DNA from: Microvelia longipes
Taxonomy: Eukaryota; Arthropoda; Insecta; Hemiptera; Veliidae
Length of the DNA: 64,000 nucleotides
Reading direction: 5' to 3'
NCBI GenBank assembly: GCA_018340805.1
Contig: JACMZG010001913.1
Location: 40,652,796-40,716,795 of the forward strand
The position numbers were made by a program, and so were the translations under genes. The notes beneath the pieces were generated by a model. That model had not been told where the DNA came from. It saw nothing but the letters and a program-made list of their open reading frames with translations, and did no database searches. This document shows positions 11,095-23,999 of the stretch, one piece after another. Every line of letters starts with the position of its first letter. The stretch's first letter is position 1.

Positions 11095-11259
11095 GTATAA
11101 CACGTAGTTATAATTACCGTAGGAAAATAATGCAAGTCCTGCTTAGTAGAGGTTAGTCCTGGATGTTAAACCACACCCATTATTTCATATCAGGCTAATC
11201 TCATTGGTTCCTAAACCTCATTTCCCATGCTGTCGGCTGATAATAACCATGTGCGATAC
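11095..11259 (-). mobile_element. Tc1/mariner-like MITE family A, copy 2
   Basis: This 165-bp copy lies between TA dinucleotides. Its ends GTATAACACG and CGATAC are degraded inverse repeats. The interior contains CCTGGATGTTAAACCACACC, as in the other copies but in the opposite orientation to copies 3 and 4. Confidence 0.75.
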
Positions 11260-11850
11260 TATAATCAACTTAAAAAACATCTTATACTTTTTAAGATTTA
11301 TTTTATTTTCTCTCACCAGTAACTCAAAGAAAATAAATACTAATAGAAAATTGTAACTGTGTACCACTGTCTCATATTTTGAGGATTATCGCACAATTTC
11401 AAAGGTTTGAGAGGCTATTCACATCTAAGGTGGTTAAGCCCTTACCTGTCTCAGTTATGATACCGTGTTTGAGCTGTTTCGTCAGTAGTATTAAACCTTA
11501 GTTGGTCAAATTAATTTATCCAATTTGGATTTTTAGACAACTCTAATTTTGAAGGATTACAATATTTCATCAGGTATTTCGTTAAATATCAATGTATTAA
11601 ATGTTAATTGTTTTTCATTTTAATAAATATGTTAGTGTTGAAAATATTTTTGATATCTTATTTGAAAATCCCTTTGTGACACTTTTAGTGATTACAATTA
11701 TACTTGATTGAAAAAACAATATTATTAGTCTATGTCACTGATTAGTATACTGATAGTATACCTTCCTCTATAGTCTATGTTTGAAAAAAAAAATCAAACA
11801 GAAAAAGTTCAGTATTATTATTAAAATTAAACATTATTCACATTATTTTG
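11260..11850. other. A+T-rich non-coding stretch
   Basis: Nothing could be assigned. Confidence 0.45.
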
Positions 11851-12310
11851 AAATTTGACATGGTGGGACATCTAAATACAATATAAAGCTGACTGAAATT
11901 TGGGGATAATAATAATAATAATGCTTGTTTAGAGCATTGCGGCTCCTACTAATGCTGATAATGAGATTCAACATGACACATATGTCAGTCTTATACATGG
12001 CTAAATGCGTGCCGCATCTCAAATTGATGGCAACATTTTTCCCCTTTTTATGATTTTGCTGAGTCATTATTGCGGGTTAATGACATCATAATAAAATTAT
12101 TTTCCGGATAGCACAACTGCGCCTATACACTGATTTTTGTGAAAAGTTTTGACTCCCTAGCATGAACACACTTGGAGCTACAATGATTACAGACAGACAA
12201 CTTTGTAAATACCACTCAAGAGGCCTAAAAAACACCTGAAAAAGATAATTTACGTGACATCCTGGTTAATAAATCACAATACTTTTCCTAAAAATTTTCC
12301 GTTTTTCCAA
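11851..12310 (+). repeat. Interspersed repeat family B, partial copy
   Basis: It matches the 27425-28445 copy along CTAATGCTGATAATGAGAT, GAGTCATTATTGCGGGTTAA and TGACATCATAATAAAATTAT, then ACAATACTTTTCCTA. It includes an (AAT)n tract like that copy. It lacks the left end. The superfamily is unknown. Confidence 0.65.
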
Positions 12311-12796
12311 TCCACCAACTTTTTCCAATTAATGTGGACATTTTACATTTATACACCCATAGATCCCAAAAATAAAATAATAATCGATGTTTATGGATGT
12401 GCACATTTCTTGAAAACATGTCACAGAACCAATGGCTGATCCAATTTTAATGAAACTTGATACGAAAATCATTAGATTTTAAAATTTTAATCATTCGATT
12501 ATTTATTATTAGATTTTGGGGTGAATCCAACCTGGTGTAACAAAATGGTGTCTCTTTAATCTTTAAAAAATTATAACTTACAAAAACTTTGATGGTAAGA
12601 AGGGTATGTTATGAAGTTTTTCAAGTACAAGGAGGCCACGACCACTTCTGTGGCTAGGGCAGTATTTAATATTGTTTTTCAATTACAAGAGTACTTTATT
12701 TTTATATCATAGAGTAATATAGTAAACTGATCACTGGCTTATATATAGTTAATGTAAAATTGATGGAATTTATCATACTATATTACATGTTTCAGT

Positions 12797-12965
12797 AGAA
12801 TGAGCGTGAATGGAGTCCATCATAAATAATGAAAGAAAAAAAGTCTCTCCACAAAACAAAACTTTATTGGCAAAGTGCTTTCAACCTAACTAGAGGCCAT
12901 CATCAGTGCAAAACCGTAGAGATGTTAAAGAAAAAGAGAAGTGAGTCTATGTTTTCCAATCATTT
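12797..12965 (-). mobile_element. Single arm of the 17-18 kb foldback family
   Basis: Read on the - strand this holds CACTGATGATGGCCTCTAGT, GCTTTCAACC inverted as GGTTGAAAGC, CCAATAAAGTTT and the end ACTCCATTCACGCTCATTCT. These are the 3' end of the element at 17171-18065. Only one arm is present. Confidence 0.7.
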
Positions 12966-14264
12966 TTACAAGGTAAGAAGCCTTGTGTTTCATGACTGGC
13001 AGCTTGTTTTATCAAGTTAATTGCTGAAAGCTGCAAGTGTCTCATTTAGTTACTAGTTTAGGTTGGCTACTGTCGGAAGAAATTTTGGTGTCCGACAGTG
13101 TTAACTTTCCCTCTGATACTGTCTTTGACTGTAGCTTTTGTTAGTTCTAGGAGACACAAATAAAAACAAATCTAATTTAATAGTTTTTATTTAAAGATTT
13201 TATTATTATAATAAATCTTCCAGTCCATTAAATCAAAATGGTCTAAATGATTATATAATTTAATTGTTTTAAATACTATTAATATAATTGATTTTCTGCT
13301 GTTTGTCCCACATTATATACAATTACATTTTTAAAATGTATTCAACAAGTCATTACGCATGAGCAACAGGTATGTAAAGTTACAAAAACAATTTCCTTTA
13401 CAATCATCCGTACAACTTTTTTTAATGATTTTTTTTTAAATTATAAAACTTAATAAGAAAACAATTAAGTTTCACATTTTTATGGCAGTGGGTTATAGCA
13501 TCTTTTTTTTATCAGTTTTCCTTCTTAAAAAAGAATTTTTCTTTTAAAAGTTTTGAGTATTTGACTTAATTTTTTTACAAGTTTTTTTTCTTAATAAATA
13601 TAAAGTTTGAATAGATATTATAAAGTTTTGAAATAAAAAAAATGTCTTCAAATTTTACTGTGATTGACAAAAAATAATAATATGAGATATAGATGAGTCT
13701 AGATAAGAGTATTTGCTGTAACAAAGTACTACAAGCATCATTTCTGTAATCAAGAGTACCTGTTATAACCTATTTGAGTATCTATATTTGTATCTAACCA
13801 ATACCAAAATAGCTAACTCTCTAGGTTAAGTATACTTTGTTACAGTATTATTTATCATTATTTTTCTTTTGTTCGGTACATAGTATTTTGTAAAGATATT
13901 TTTTTAGCTTAGAAAAATTAGATAAAATAAACTGTTTATCAAAATCTTTATCCCTTTAAAAGGTTTGACATATGTTGATTTTCTAGATGTTGAGACAATG
14001 TTTAAAGACACACAAATATTAATATGTATTCACCCTAACTCCAGCTCTATTCAATGGTGTTGACACTTTTTACCTGTTAAATCAAAATGCCTGAAGAAAA
14101 TGTAATCTATAAAATTTTTAACTTTTGTATGAAGAGTTTACAATGAGGCCTTAGGCTTATGAGACTAGGGTACAAGTGTGGAGGGATATCCAAATAAAGC
14201 ATCCTGACCTAGAAGCTTAACTATATGGAGCTTCAATGGACTGTGACAAGAAAATGGTTTACAA
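12966..14264. other. A+T-rich non-coding stretch
   Basis: No gene was found. A short hairpin around 13070-13100 (ACTGTCGGA...TCCGACAGT) is the only structure noted. Confidence 0.5.
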
Positions 14265-14660
14265 AAAGAAGACAACAATCCAAATTGTTAAAATACTACT
14301 GAGCTTTTAACCAGGGATCCTGGCCATCATCAGTGTAAATAGATTTTATTAAAACATAAAGTAAAAAACTTAAAACTAAAGAAAAACTAACAAATTAGAC
14401 AATTTCACATTATCAAGTAAAAGGTAAATAACAACAAATGATAAAGAGTTATCAAATCTTAGCTTGAGTTATCAACTCTTATCATTTGTTGCTGTGTTAT
14501 CTCTTTCGCTTGATGAAGTGAATTTTTATAATTTGTTCTTTTTAAGTTAAAGGTTTGTTGTTTATGTTTTAATAAAATCTCTTTGCCCTGATGATGACCA
14601 ATATCTCTGGTTGAAAGCTCGGTAGTTGTATCTCAACTATTTGGACTGCTGTTTTCATTC
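14265..14660. mobile_element. Diverged foldback element
   Basis: Imperfect inverted arms of about 150 bp (14265-14420 and 14505-14660) face each other. An inner stem AACAACAAATGATAAGAGTT/inverse closes the centre near 14462. Both arms carry the CCATCATCAG / CTGATGATG core and TTTTATTAAAACATAAA. It is related in plan, but not closely in sequence, to the element at 17171. Confidence 0.7.
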
Positions 14661-17113
14661 TTTTAAGCCTTTTTCTCGTTATTTGATAACTGGGATTTTT
14701 CATCATTCTTCCTAAAACTTTAAGCTAGCTATGGCATTGAACTAAACCATTTATAAAAAAGAGACAACAGTAGTGAAAACAATAGCGCTCAAATAACCCT
14801 TGAGCTGGAAAATACAATATATTCAATTTTCTTTTTAGATTTGTTTGCATAAATTTGACTTTATTTTACAACAAGCTGATGTCATTTGTGTATCCCAATT
14901 CTACAAATCAACTCTTCTTATGTCGAGTTAAGAGTCGCAATAACTTTATTTTACTATCAGGAATTAGTGTGAGGTGTTCTGATCTATAGGAGAAAATTTA
15001 GTATGTGTTCCCTCCAAATTTATTAAGAACTCAGTGCCTCAACAATTACTTCTTCTATCTCAAAATATTATTTCTTATAAACCACACTTCTCAACAACTT
15101 TATATAGTATATATATTTTAATATTTCTTATTTGCTTTTTATCTCACAATTTTTGTATTTTTTACTAATTTTATATATGTTTTCTATTTATTCAATATTG
15201 TACAACAGTATTTAAATATATATATATGTGTATGTATGTATATATATTTGAATATATATAATAATATATATATTCTAGAAAAAAAATTTAACAATATAGT
15301 TTTATTAGTATTTATATGATTTATAAAATACATTAAATTAAATTAAAAAATAAATAAAAGATTGAACTAACTTTATATATGTATATAATATTATCTTATA
15401 TTTTATATAAATATATAAATTTTATTAATAAATGTCAAAGTTTATTTATTATTTTTATCCACAATAGCTAAGTTTTTTTATTATTAAAATATTTTTTTTT
15501 TAAATCCAAATTGGGAGATTACAATAAATAAAAAGTAAGATTTTTAAAAGAAAGAAGTTTTTTAAATAATATTATAATGGTAATAAAAAAATTATTAAAT
15601 AAATAAAAACTGAAAAATAAGATATTTAAAATAAAAAAATATAGATAATGAGTGTGATATTTTGGATTTATACTGTGCAACTGTGAAGTTGTTTATGAAA
15701 ATAATAGTGAATTAAAGTCCCTCCACATCATCTCTAATCTGTAAGCTTACAAGCATAACATGACGTTTTTCTCTTTGACTGTAAAAATAAGATGAATATT
15801 AACAAATATGTCTCCCTTCCTTAAAAGGAGAAACATTAATTTCTAAAGTGAAAATTCACTAATAATTAGAAAAAATTACTATAAATAATGCATCAGAAAA
15901 TTAAATTATATTTAAATTTAATTTTTATTGGATTTCTTTAATTGCCCCCTACTCATGCTTTTATACTTGTGCCTTATTTCAAGGTTTTTATATTTTTCTA
16001 CTTATTTGTTCAGGCATTGATGATGATTTCTTATTTGCTTTAAAGCTCTTTTAAAGATTTTTAAGTAGAGAGACTCTTTTATTATTCCTTTTTATTGCAC
16101 ATATGATTATTAAAAATGACTTATATTTTCTTCAATTTTAAATCTTTAGATACCTATTTTAGTTGTATTTGGTTCATCTTTTATTCAAAGCCATCTCAAA
16201 CATAGACCACTTTATAGTCTGTCCCCTTATAGATTAACAATTGAATAGACAAAAAAAAATAAAATAAAAGAAACAACAAAATAAAATAATAATCGCATTA
16301 AAATTAATAAATAATTGAATGTAATATACTTTTAACAAAAAATAATATTTAGAAAGTTATTTATTTATTTCCTATCAATTTAAATATATTTAATTATTCT
16401 GAAAGACTATTACTTTTATTAATATGTTTAATCATATTTAATATAAGTTTAATTTAATATTTTATTTATTATTGACTTTCATTTTTTTATAGTATAAACA
16501 TTTTTTTTTCAATATGACAAAAATAAATAATTATTTTATAACTCAAATAATCTTTTTGGCTAAAAGTAATCTGAATTCTTAATAGATTTTCTTTGACAAT
16601 GATTTCAGTTCTATGGATTTTGTTTATTAGGGCTTAATTTTTTTATATAGCCTTTGTAAATTTCGCAGTGAAAATGTTCTTATACGGTGTTCCATTAATG
16701 AGGATGGTAAACTAAAAAATAATTTAATTATTTCTGGTCTAAACCAGTTGTTGTAATTAAGAAGCGCTGAAGAAATATTATTTTCATTGTTGTTCTCAAA
16801 TTGTGCTTGTGTTAGAGGCCAAAATATCAAATTTAATTAAAAATAAATTAAAAAAACAAGGAGCATGTGTCCCTTGTCATAACAGACAACAACTTTCCTG
16901 AATTTTGATACCCTGCAAAAGGGTTTGAAGCCATGTCCTAACATAAAAATAGGGTTCTTGACCTTAATGAGACCTATTTTTGTGTAAATTGTTTTTTTAA
17001 TTAAATTTTTTGTTCACTAGTTATTGTGATCCAAAAAATTGCTGTGAAATACATAAATATATATATTTAGCATTTTCATAAATGCCTTTGTATATTTTTA
17101 ATTATGCAATTTG
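14661..17113. other. Very A+T-rich non-coding stretch
   Basis: No supported gene. Short TA-rich runs lie near 15100-15280 and 15370-15420. A 67-codon open stretch on the - strand at 16627-16830 has no recognisable family. Confidence 0.5.
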
Positions 17114-17157
17114 AAGCATTGAGCGAGGTCAGTGCCTGGATGGGTGACTGCTGGGAA
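17114..17157 (+). pseudogene. 5S rRNA-like 3' fragment
   Basis: GAAGCATTGAGCGAGGTCAG followed by TGCCTGGATGGGTGACTGCT and GGGAA matches the internal and 3' control region of animal 5S rRNA (GGTTAGTACTTGGATGGGTGACCGC...GGGAA). The 5' half and the 3' stem are missing, so it is a fragment, possibly the head of a 5S-derived SINE. Confidence 0.65.
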
Positions 17158-17170
17158 TAAAAAGAATGTA

Positions 17171-18065
17171 AATAATAAAATGAAAAGTCTCTCCACAAAA
17201 TAAAAAACTTTATTGGCAAAGCACTTTCAACCTAGCTAGAGGCCATCATCAGTGCAAAACCTAACAAACAAGTAACAATAGAATAAATAAAAGATATGAC
17301 AAAAAATAAAAAAGTAAAATAATAAGGTAACAAAATAAAATAAGGTAACAGATGGGCTAAAAAATTAGATTAAAAGAAAAAGGTACAATAAAATACATAT
17401 AGTCAAAAGGTAAAATAAAACATATATACCGTTGAAAATATAAAAGGAAGACGAGTGAGTCTATGATTTAGCTTTAGTTATTAGATTCAGACTAACAGAA
17501 GGAGGCGGCGGCGCAAGCAACATGGCTCACAGTAGAGGGGATGACTCCACTTTCTCGTTGATGTTTAGCTCGCCAACATGGATTTCTTGGAAAAGTTAGA
17601 AATAGAAAGAAGTCAACAACGGGTTGGCGAGCTAAACATCAACGAGAAAGTGGAGTCATCCCCTCTACTGTGAGCCATGTTGCTTGCGCCGCCGCCTCCT
17701 TCTGTTAGTCTGAATCTAATAACTAAAGCTAAATCATAGACTCACTCGTCTTCCTTTTATATTTTCAACGGTATATATGTTTTATTTTACCTTTTGACTA
17801 TATGTATTTTATTGTACCTTTTTCTTTTAATCTAATTTTTTAGCCCATCTGTTACCTTATTTTATTTTGTTACCTCATTATTTTACTTTTTTATTTTTTG
17901 TCATATCTTTTATTTATTCTATTGTTACTTGTTTGTTAGGTTTTGCACTGATGATGGCCTCTAGCTAGGTTGAAAGTGCTTTGCCAATAAAGTTTTTTTA
18001 TTTTGTGGAGAGATTTTTCATTTTATTATTTATGATGAACTCCATTCACGCTCATTCTCAAGATG
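17171..18065 (+). mobile_element. Foldback element, 407-bp arms, 13-bp TSD
   Basis: Arms 17171-17577 and 17623-18030 are inverse copies with only a few mismatches, around a 45-base loop. The insertion is flanked by TAAAAAGAATGTA at 17158-17170 and 18066-18078. The right arm continues 35 bases further (ACTCCATTCACGCTCATTCT), so it holds the true 3' end and the left arm is a shorter inverted copy. This asymmetry, the 13-bp duplication and the AATAAAG-containing tail suggest target-primed reverse transcription with inversion, as seen in LINE and Penelope-like insertions. A read-through transcript would form long double-stranded RNA. Confidence 0.85.
17578..17673 (+). CDS. Small open frame in the foldback loop
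   Basis: ATG at 17578, the first base of the loop, opens 31 codons (MDFLEKLEIERSQQRVGELN...) to TGA at 17671. The composition is more protein-like than the surroundings. The first 15 codons are unique to the loop and the rest lies in the right arm. It may be the relic start of an element protein or pure chance. No family is recognised. Confidence 0.2.
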   Translation: MDFLEKLEIERSQQRVGELNINEKVESSPLL

Positions 18066-18084
18066 TAAAAAGAATGTATTTATT

Positions 18085-18240
18085 ATCTTGGAATAAGTGA
18101 AGTGTGTCTAAAAGGACGTGTTGCTGAATAAATTTGGTGATTTGTACATTTTGACGACAAGTAAAATGAGACCGAAGTAGTGAGGATGAGCTTAGAGAAT
18201 CTGATGTGACGTTCTGAGGTACCCTGAACCCTATTTTTCT
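18085..18240 (-). repeat. Interspersed repeat family B, left-end fragment
   Basis: The inverse strand reads AAAAATAGGGTTCAGGGTACC, then CATCAGATTCTCTAAGCTCA and TCCTC. This is a diverged version of the ATCGGGTACGGGGTACC start of family B. Confidence 0.6.
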
Positions 18241-21200
18241 TGAATGTAACTATTATTATATTAGATCGTTTTAAAACATTTAGTTGTCGCATTTGTAAGC
18301 TAGAGTCTACTATTTATATTTTCCCCACTTTTCTACCGTGGGTAAATTGGAAAGATATTTTTTGTATAGCTAATATTTTTAAGGAACAGGCTCTTTTTAA
18401 TTTGAAGTTATACACAATTGAGAAATACTTTTTACTTTATTTTTTATTGCTATAAACGGGAATTATAGACCATCATTGGCTTGGCTATTTAAAAATTCAA
18501 ATTTTTTTTTATTTATAAAATTGAATGTAAAAAAAACTTTAAAATAAATCTGTTGTGTAAAACAAATTAAAAGAGATAAATAAGAAATTAAATTAACAAT
18601 AAGAAAACTAAAAAAAAAAAATGGAATAACAAATATGAAAACAAGGTTATATAGGAATGCCAAAACAGATATTAAAAATTATGAACAAACCTGTAACAAC
18701 AACAAAAAATTAAGAAAAGCAATGTAGTTCATTACTTATGAAAAATAAAACCAATTAAGAATATTAATGACTATGAATAACCAGGAACTGCAAATGTAAA
18801 AAAACACAACTAAAAGATTATAATTAGGTGGAACAATTACAGGATAAAGAATAACATAGATAACAATGTTATTAATAAAGAGAAAAGTCAATTAGTTTTT
18901 ATGAAAATAATAAATAAAACCATCGCATTGTTGAGACACAATATTGTTGTCTTATTAATAAATTAATATTATAAAAACATTTTTTTCTATTAGATTTGTA
19001 ACAAATATCAACATTAATACTGATCTTATGTTAATTTAAAAAAACAATGGATTAGAAAAAATTATGCTATGGTTATTATTTCTTGGTCTCCCATATTTCA
19101 TTTTAAAACATACACAAGAGTAGATCTAGCTTCTACCTCTAGGGGGGGGGGGGGGAGCTAGTATATATATTGAAGAGTTCTAAAAGGACCTAAATATATA
19201 ATTTTTGGATGCTAATTAATATGCTTTTAAGTCCCTCCCTCAAGGGACACTGCAATTTAATATATATATATATATATATATATTCTTATATTTTATGTGA
19301 TACTATTATTTTATACAGTTTTCCCTTCTTCTTTTTTCCCCTTTTATAAGGATCCTGGGGCACTATCTCCCCCTCCCCATGTGGATCTGCGCCTGCATAT
19401 ACAACCAATGAATACCTTCCAGTAAAAACAAAATATTCAAAGGTATTAATGCGGCTTAGTCAGACCACCATTTTTCGAATATCATAAGTCGAGACTCGGT
19501 ATGGGAAGTCAAGAGGCAATTAACAATTTGTAACAATGTACAAAAAACATTATTTTAAAAGACATTTAGTTTGGCATCGTAACAACAAATTTTTGGCACA
19601 ATATATTTCACTAATAATTTTCAATTTGTATTTTTTTTCACGATTAATATTATTCATTCGATTACACTTGTTTCAGATAAATAATTGCTGTAAAAAATTT
19701 ATATTACATTCAAGATAAACATTTGAAAAGAAGCAATATATTTCCTTTTAAAGAAAAAAAAATCTATATAATATATTGTATTATTTATTTGCTGTTAGCA
19801 AACATTATTTTTTAATATTATACATAAAATAGTTTACCACTTACTCTTGCTTAATCAAAGGCTTCTCCTAGGAGTATATTAAATGATATTTAATATTATG
19901 AATAATATAATATTTATATACTCCTTACCCTCCTCTTTTAAGTTGGTAATAAAGTTTACCATGTTCAACACTGTTAACTTATAACATATTTGCTAACGGC
20001 TAGAATAAATAAAAGAAAAAAATAAAATTAAAAAAAAAACATTTAAAAAGCATTAATATAAATTAATTCATATAATTATAAATAAAATTTAAACAATTTA
20101 TAAACTAATGAATTGAGTGTTCTTAATAAATAATTAAATTTTTAGTTAATTAGTAACTGAAATAATATTAATTTTATGTTAAGTATACCCGTTTTTAAAT
20201 TTTGTTATAATTAATATTTACAAGATTTTACGTTATTACAAGCATTGCCATGTCTCGATTAGACCAATCAGAGGAATGAAGACACATTACATAGCTAATA
20301 ACTTACATTGCTTTCCAAACCCATTTACTATTGTGATAATATGCAAGCAGACAAATGAGGTATTGTGAGTTTAAAATACCACAATTTTAAATTCAGGTTT
20401 AATTTAATCATTAGTTTTTTTGTATTACTGGCCTATTTACCTGGTATAGGGAGAATCGCTCAAATTTATACTTTTTAAAGGCAACTATATATGTTATTTT
20501 TTTAGATTTAAAATCAGTTATGATCTTATCAGATCAAAGGACGCACCTCCCCCCCCCCCCTTTGTAAAGACTGTATGTCTATAACAAATAAATATATTAT
20601 TATTATATGTTATTTTTTATGCAATATACTCCTTTTGGTAGCTTCCACGGACTCGATAAATTGCTGTGTCCACTTATTCTTAATTTAAATTGTTTATTAA
20701 TTAAATATAAAATTCTTTAAATTTGGGGCATCATATTTTTTTTCGATTACCTACAACCCTTAAAAATTCAATTACCAACAAACCTTAAAAAATCCTTGCG
20801 TTTAACAGAAAATGTTGAGTTTAAAATTTTATTCTAACATCAAAAACATTTTTTAATTATTTAATTAAACATGACTCTTATCTTATACGCTGACTTTTCT
20901 TTTGGAAATCCACATAAAGTAATAAATACAAATACTATGGCGGTATTTTCAGTTCAGGGGATACCTGAACATGGGGGGCACGTTCAGGGTCAACTAAAAA
21001 AATTAAATAGGGTGTGAATTAAGTAAATCAAATTAATAAAAGGAAATGATAAAAACGCAATAACACGTCTCAAGATTAGGCATTTCACACGTCTCACTAT
21101 ATATATTTATACATAACACGTCTCAAATTATAGATTTAGGCATTTCTAAATTAAAAAGTACCCATCTTATATATTGTTTTTCTTTTAATATATTTTCAAA

Positions 21201-21958
21201 GAAAATTTAGCTTTTTTGTGCTTTATTAGTTTGAGTGTGGCTTGACTTTTAATTCATCCTCTTTATATATATTTTTTTAAATTATGCTTCAATTTAATTC
21301 TGATAAAATTAAAAATAATTACAATTTTCAGAACACATTTCTCTTCTAAGATAACAGCAAAAACAGTCGTGTTATTCAACTTTTTAGTTGATAAGGTACA
21401 CACTAGCCAACCAATATAAATATTATACTAAATCAATCAGGGAAAAATAAAAAAAAAAAATATTTTTTAAGAGAAACCACATAAACCCTATCGTTTGCTT
21501 GCTTAATATTTATTTCATCATTTTTATTTTATTGGTTACATATTTCTAGGCCATATTATGCAATTTATGAAAAAAATAACCCTAATAAATTTTTAAAAAA
21601 TTGCTATAAAAATTTTGAAATTTAAATTTAATGATCATTTGAAAAGGTATATTAAAAAGTCATTGATCTTTATATTAATTTTTTTGACACAACTTATAAA
21701 TTATAATAATATAAATATAATAATTAGGTATTTTGTATAAATAAATTAACAATTAAAAGAATGGAATTAATTTGTGTAACTGGTTTCCTAATAATTAAAA
21801 ATTTTATAAGCAAGTTTTTAGATGTAGTGAAAAAACTGGAATCTGACCAAGGAGTGGAAAGATGTAATTTTGCTGTTTTGTTGCAAATTTTAAACAATCA
21901 AAAGCAGTCGACTTTGTTTACAACAATTTTAATTTCATTGACACAGCTGTCATATATA

Positions 21959-22035
<77 letters not shown>

Positions 22036-23999
22036 TAACAATTACTGTTTTATATTTATATAAACGAGTTAAGACAACAAATTATAATGACTTTGGCTAC
22101 AATTTGACTTTCCATAATATTATCAATTTCAAAAATAATTATTAGAGCAGGTGTTTACATTTTTGATAGTGTTTAAACTTCTTGGTCATTCTACATGGAT
22201 GTAAAATGTATATTTTCATATTAAACAAACAGCTGATCATTCCTAGATGCTACACCTGTGTGTGTAGCATGTATATACGTGATATACCATAGTTAACAAA
22301 AAAAAACATGTACAATCAAAAATAAAACGAAAAAATAAATTTTAAATAAATTACTTTGTTGTTACATTATTCGATAAAAATGTTAAAAAAAATCAATTTA
22401 AAATAGAGGTCTTAACTTATATGTTTTTATAATTAACATTAAATAAAAAATTATAAAATTACTTAAAATCAAAAAATCAATAATATTTCATTTATTTTTT
22501 AACCGTACCAGCGGTTATGAATTTTACTTTTTAATTTACTTTAATCGCAATTATTATTTTTTATCATAGCTAGAAACTATGGAAAAAAAAGGAATTTTAA
22601 ATTAAATTACACATACATCTATAAATACATTAATTAACCATCTTAAATCATACTATAAATTTAGGAAATATTTGTTAAATTGATTATAGAATAATTATAT
22701 AAAAATGTCAAACAACGGTGGGATTTACAATTATCTATTTCAAAAGTAATTTTACAATTAATTTAAACTAAAGCACTTTTTTTCTAATAGGAAATGAAAG
22801 AACACTAATTACATTAACAAGGAAATGGAAGGTAACTCGTTTCTACGATGAATACTTCACTCTGATTTTTGTTCTTCAGTTTTTGAAAATTAACCGAACA
22901 ATAAGTTACACAAATGAGATTGCATCGGGATTCAGGCGTAATTGATGACTACTACTCATATGTAAAAGTAAAATAAAACCATAACATGTATTAAAACAAG
23001 TAACTTAAACTTACTTTATTCAATCTATCAGTAATTTCTCTTTTGTAGCACTATTTATTTTATATAACTCCCACATCTTGATAAGTAATTTAAACAACAC
23101 AGCTTAAATTTCTATAATAACAAAAAAAACTTTATTAATTATTTAGTTATATATTTAACCTAACATTGTAGGCATCTTCAGGCATCACAAGCAAATTTGT
23201 TTACGGAATTATAGATATCTTACTTTGGTTTTTATTAATTTTATTTGTTATTTGACAGTTTTAATTAACTGTAATATTAGATTTAAGTTTTCGTTTGTTT
23301 GTGTAATTATCTAGTCAACTATGATTTTGTAAAAATAATAGTGCATTCCTAAAGATGGCTACAATTTTAGGTGAAATATATAGCTAAATAATTAGTTTTT
23401 TGTTGCTATTATAGAATTTTAAGATGTATTGTTTAAATTTTCTATCAAGGTAATCAATCTATCATTTATCCGTCTATTAGAGTTAATAAGAAACAATAGA
23501 GGTAAAAACAAGGCTCTCCAAATCCAACATGCAAATACATTTTAAGTATAAACAACTTGATTTTTTAATAAATAACGTTTATCAATATTAAATAAATACA
23601 ACATTTATTCCAAACGGGCAGTAAAGATTTGTTTATAATTACTACATAGTTTATTTTTTATTTATTGATTGTCATTACTTGACATTATTTTTTTCAAATT
23701 TCATTTACTTTTAAATCATATTTTTGTAAATCAAATTCATTTTGTCTCCTCCCAATCCAGTTTTTTTAATGAGGTTCATCAACTTTGGTACATTATGTAC
23801 TTGATTACATGGAGTACACTTGTATTATTTATAAGGAAGACACTGTAAAAAAAATACTTTTGATTATTAAAATAATATGCTACCCAATTGTATTCTTGAC
23901 TTATATGTTCTATATAGTGGAATAGAATAATAAGTGAACTGACTCCCCTAAAAAACGAGTGCAAGTTTAGAAAAATCTACTTATAGTTTCCTCGACATT
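18241..23999. other. Long A+T-rich intergenic desert, part 1
   Basis: No coding exon could be supported. It contains a 14-base G run at 19142-19155, a C-rich patch near 19371 followed by GGATCTGCGCCTGC (a possible decayed hAT end), a (TA)n tract at 19258-19282 and a C run at 20549-20560. Confidence 0.5.
21952..22032. repeat. (TA)n microsatellite
   Basis: About 80 bases of nearly pure (TA)n. The open frame across it encodes only Ile-Tyr repeats and is not a gene. Confidence 0.9.

Noticed and set aside
16627..16830. 67-codon - strand frame (LTQAQFENNNENNISSALLN...)
   Set aside because: No recognisable family, starts with TTG, and lies in very A+T-rich DNA. Possibly a decayed element, but nothing supports a gene.
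18083..18292. - strand frame of 69 codons
   Set aside because: It lies across a family B repeat fragment.
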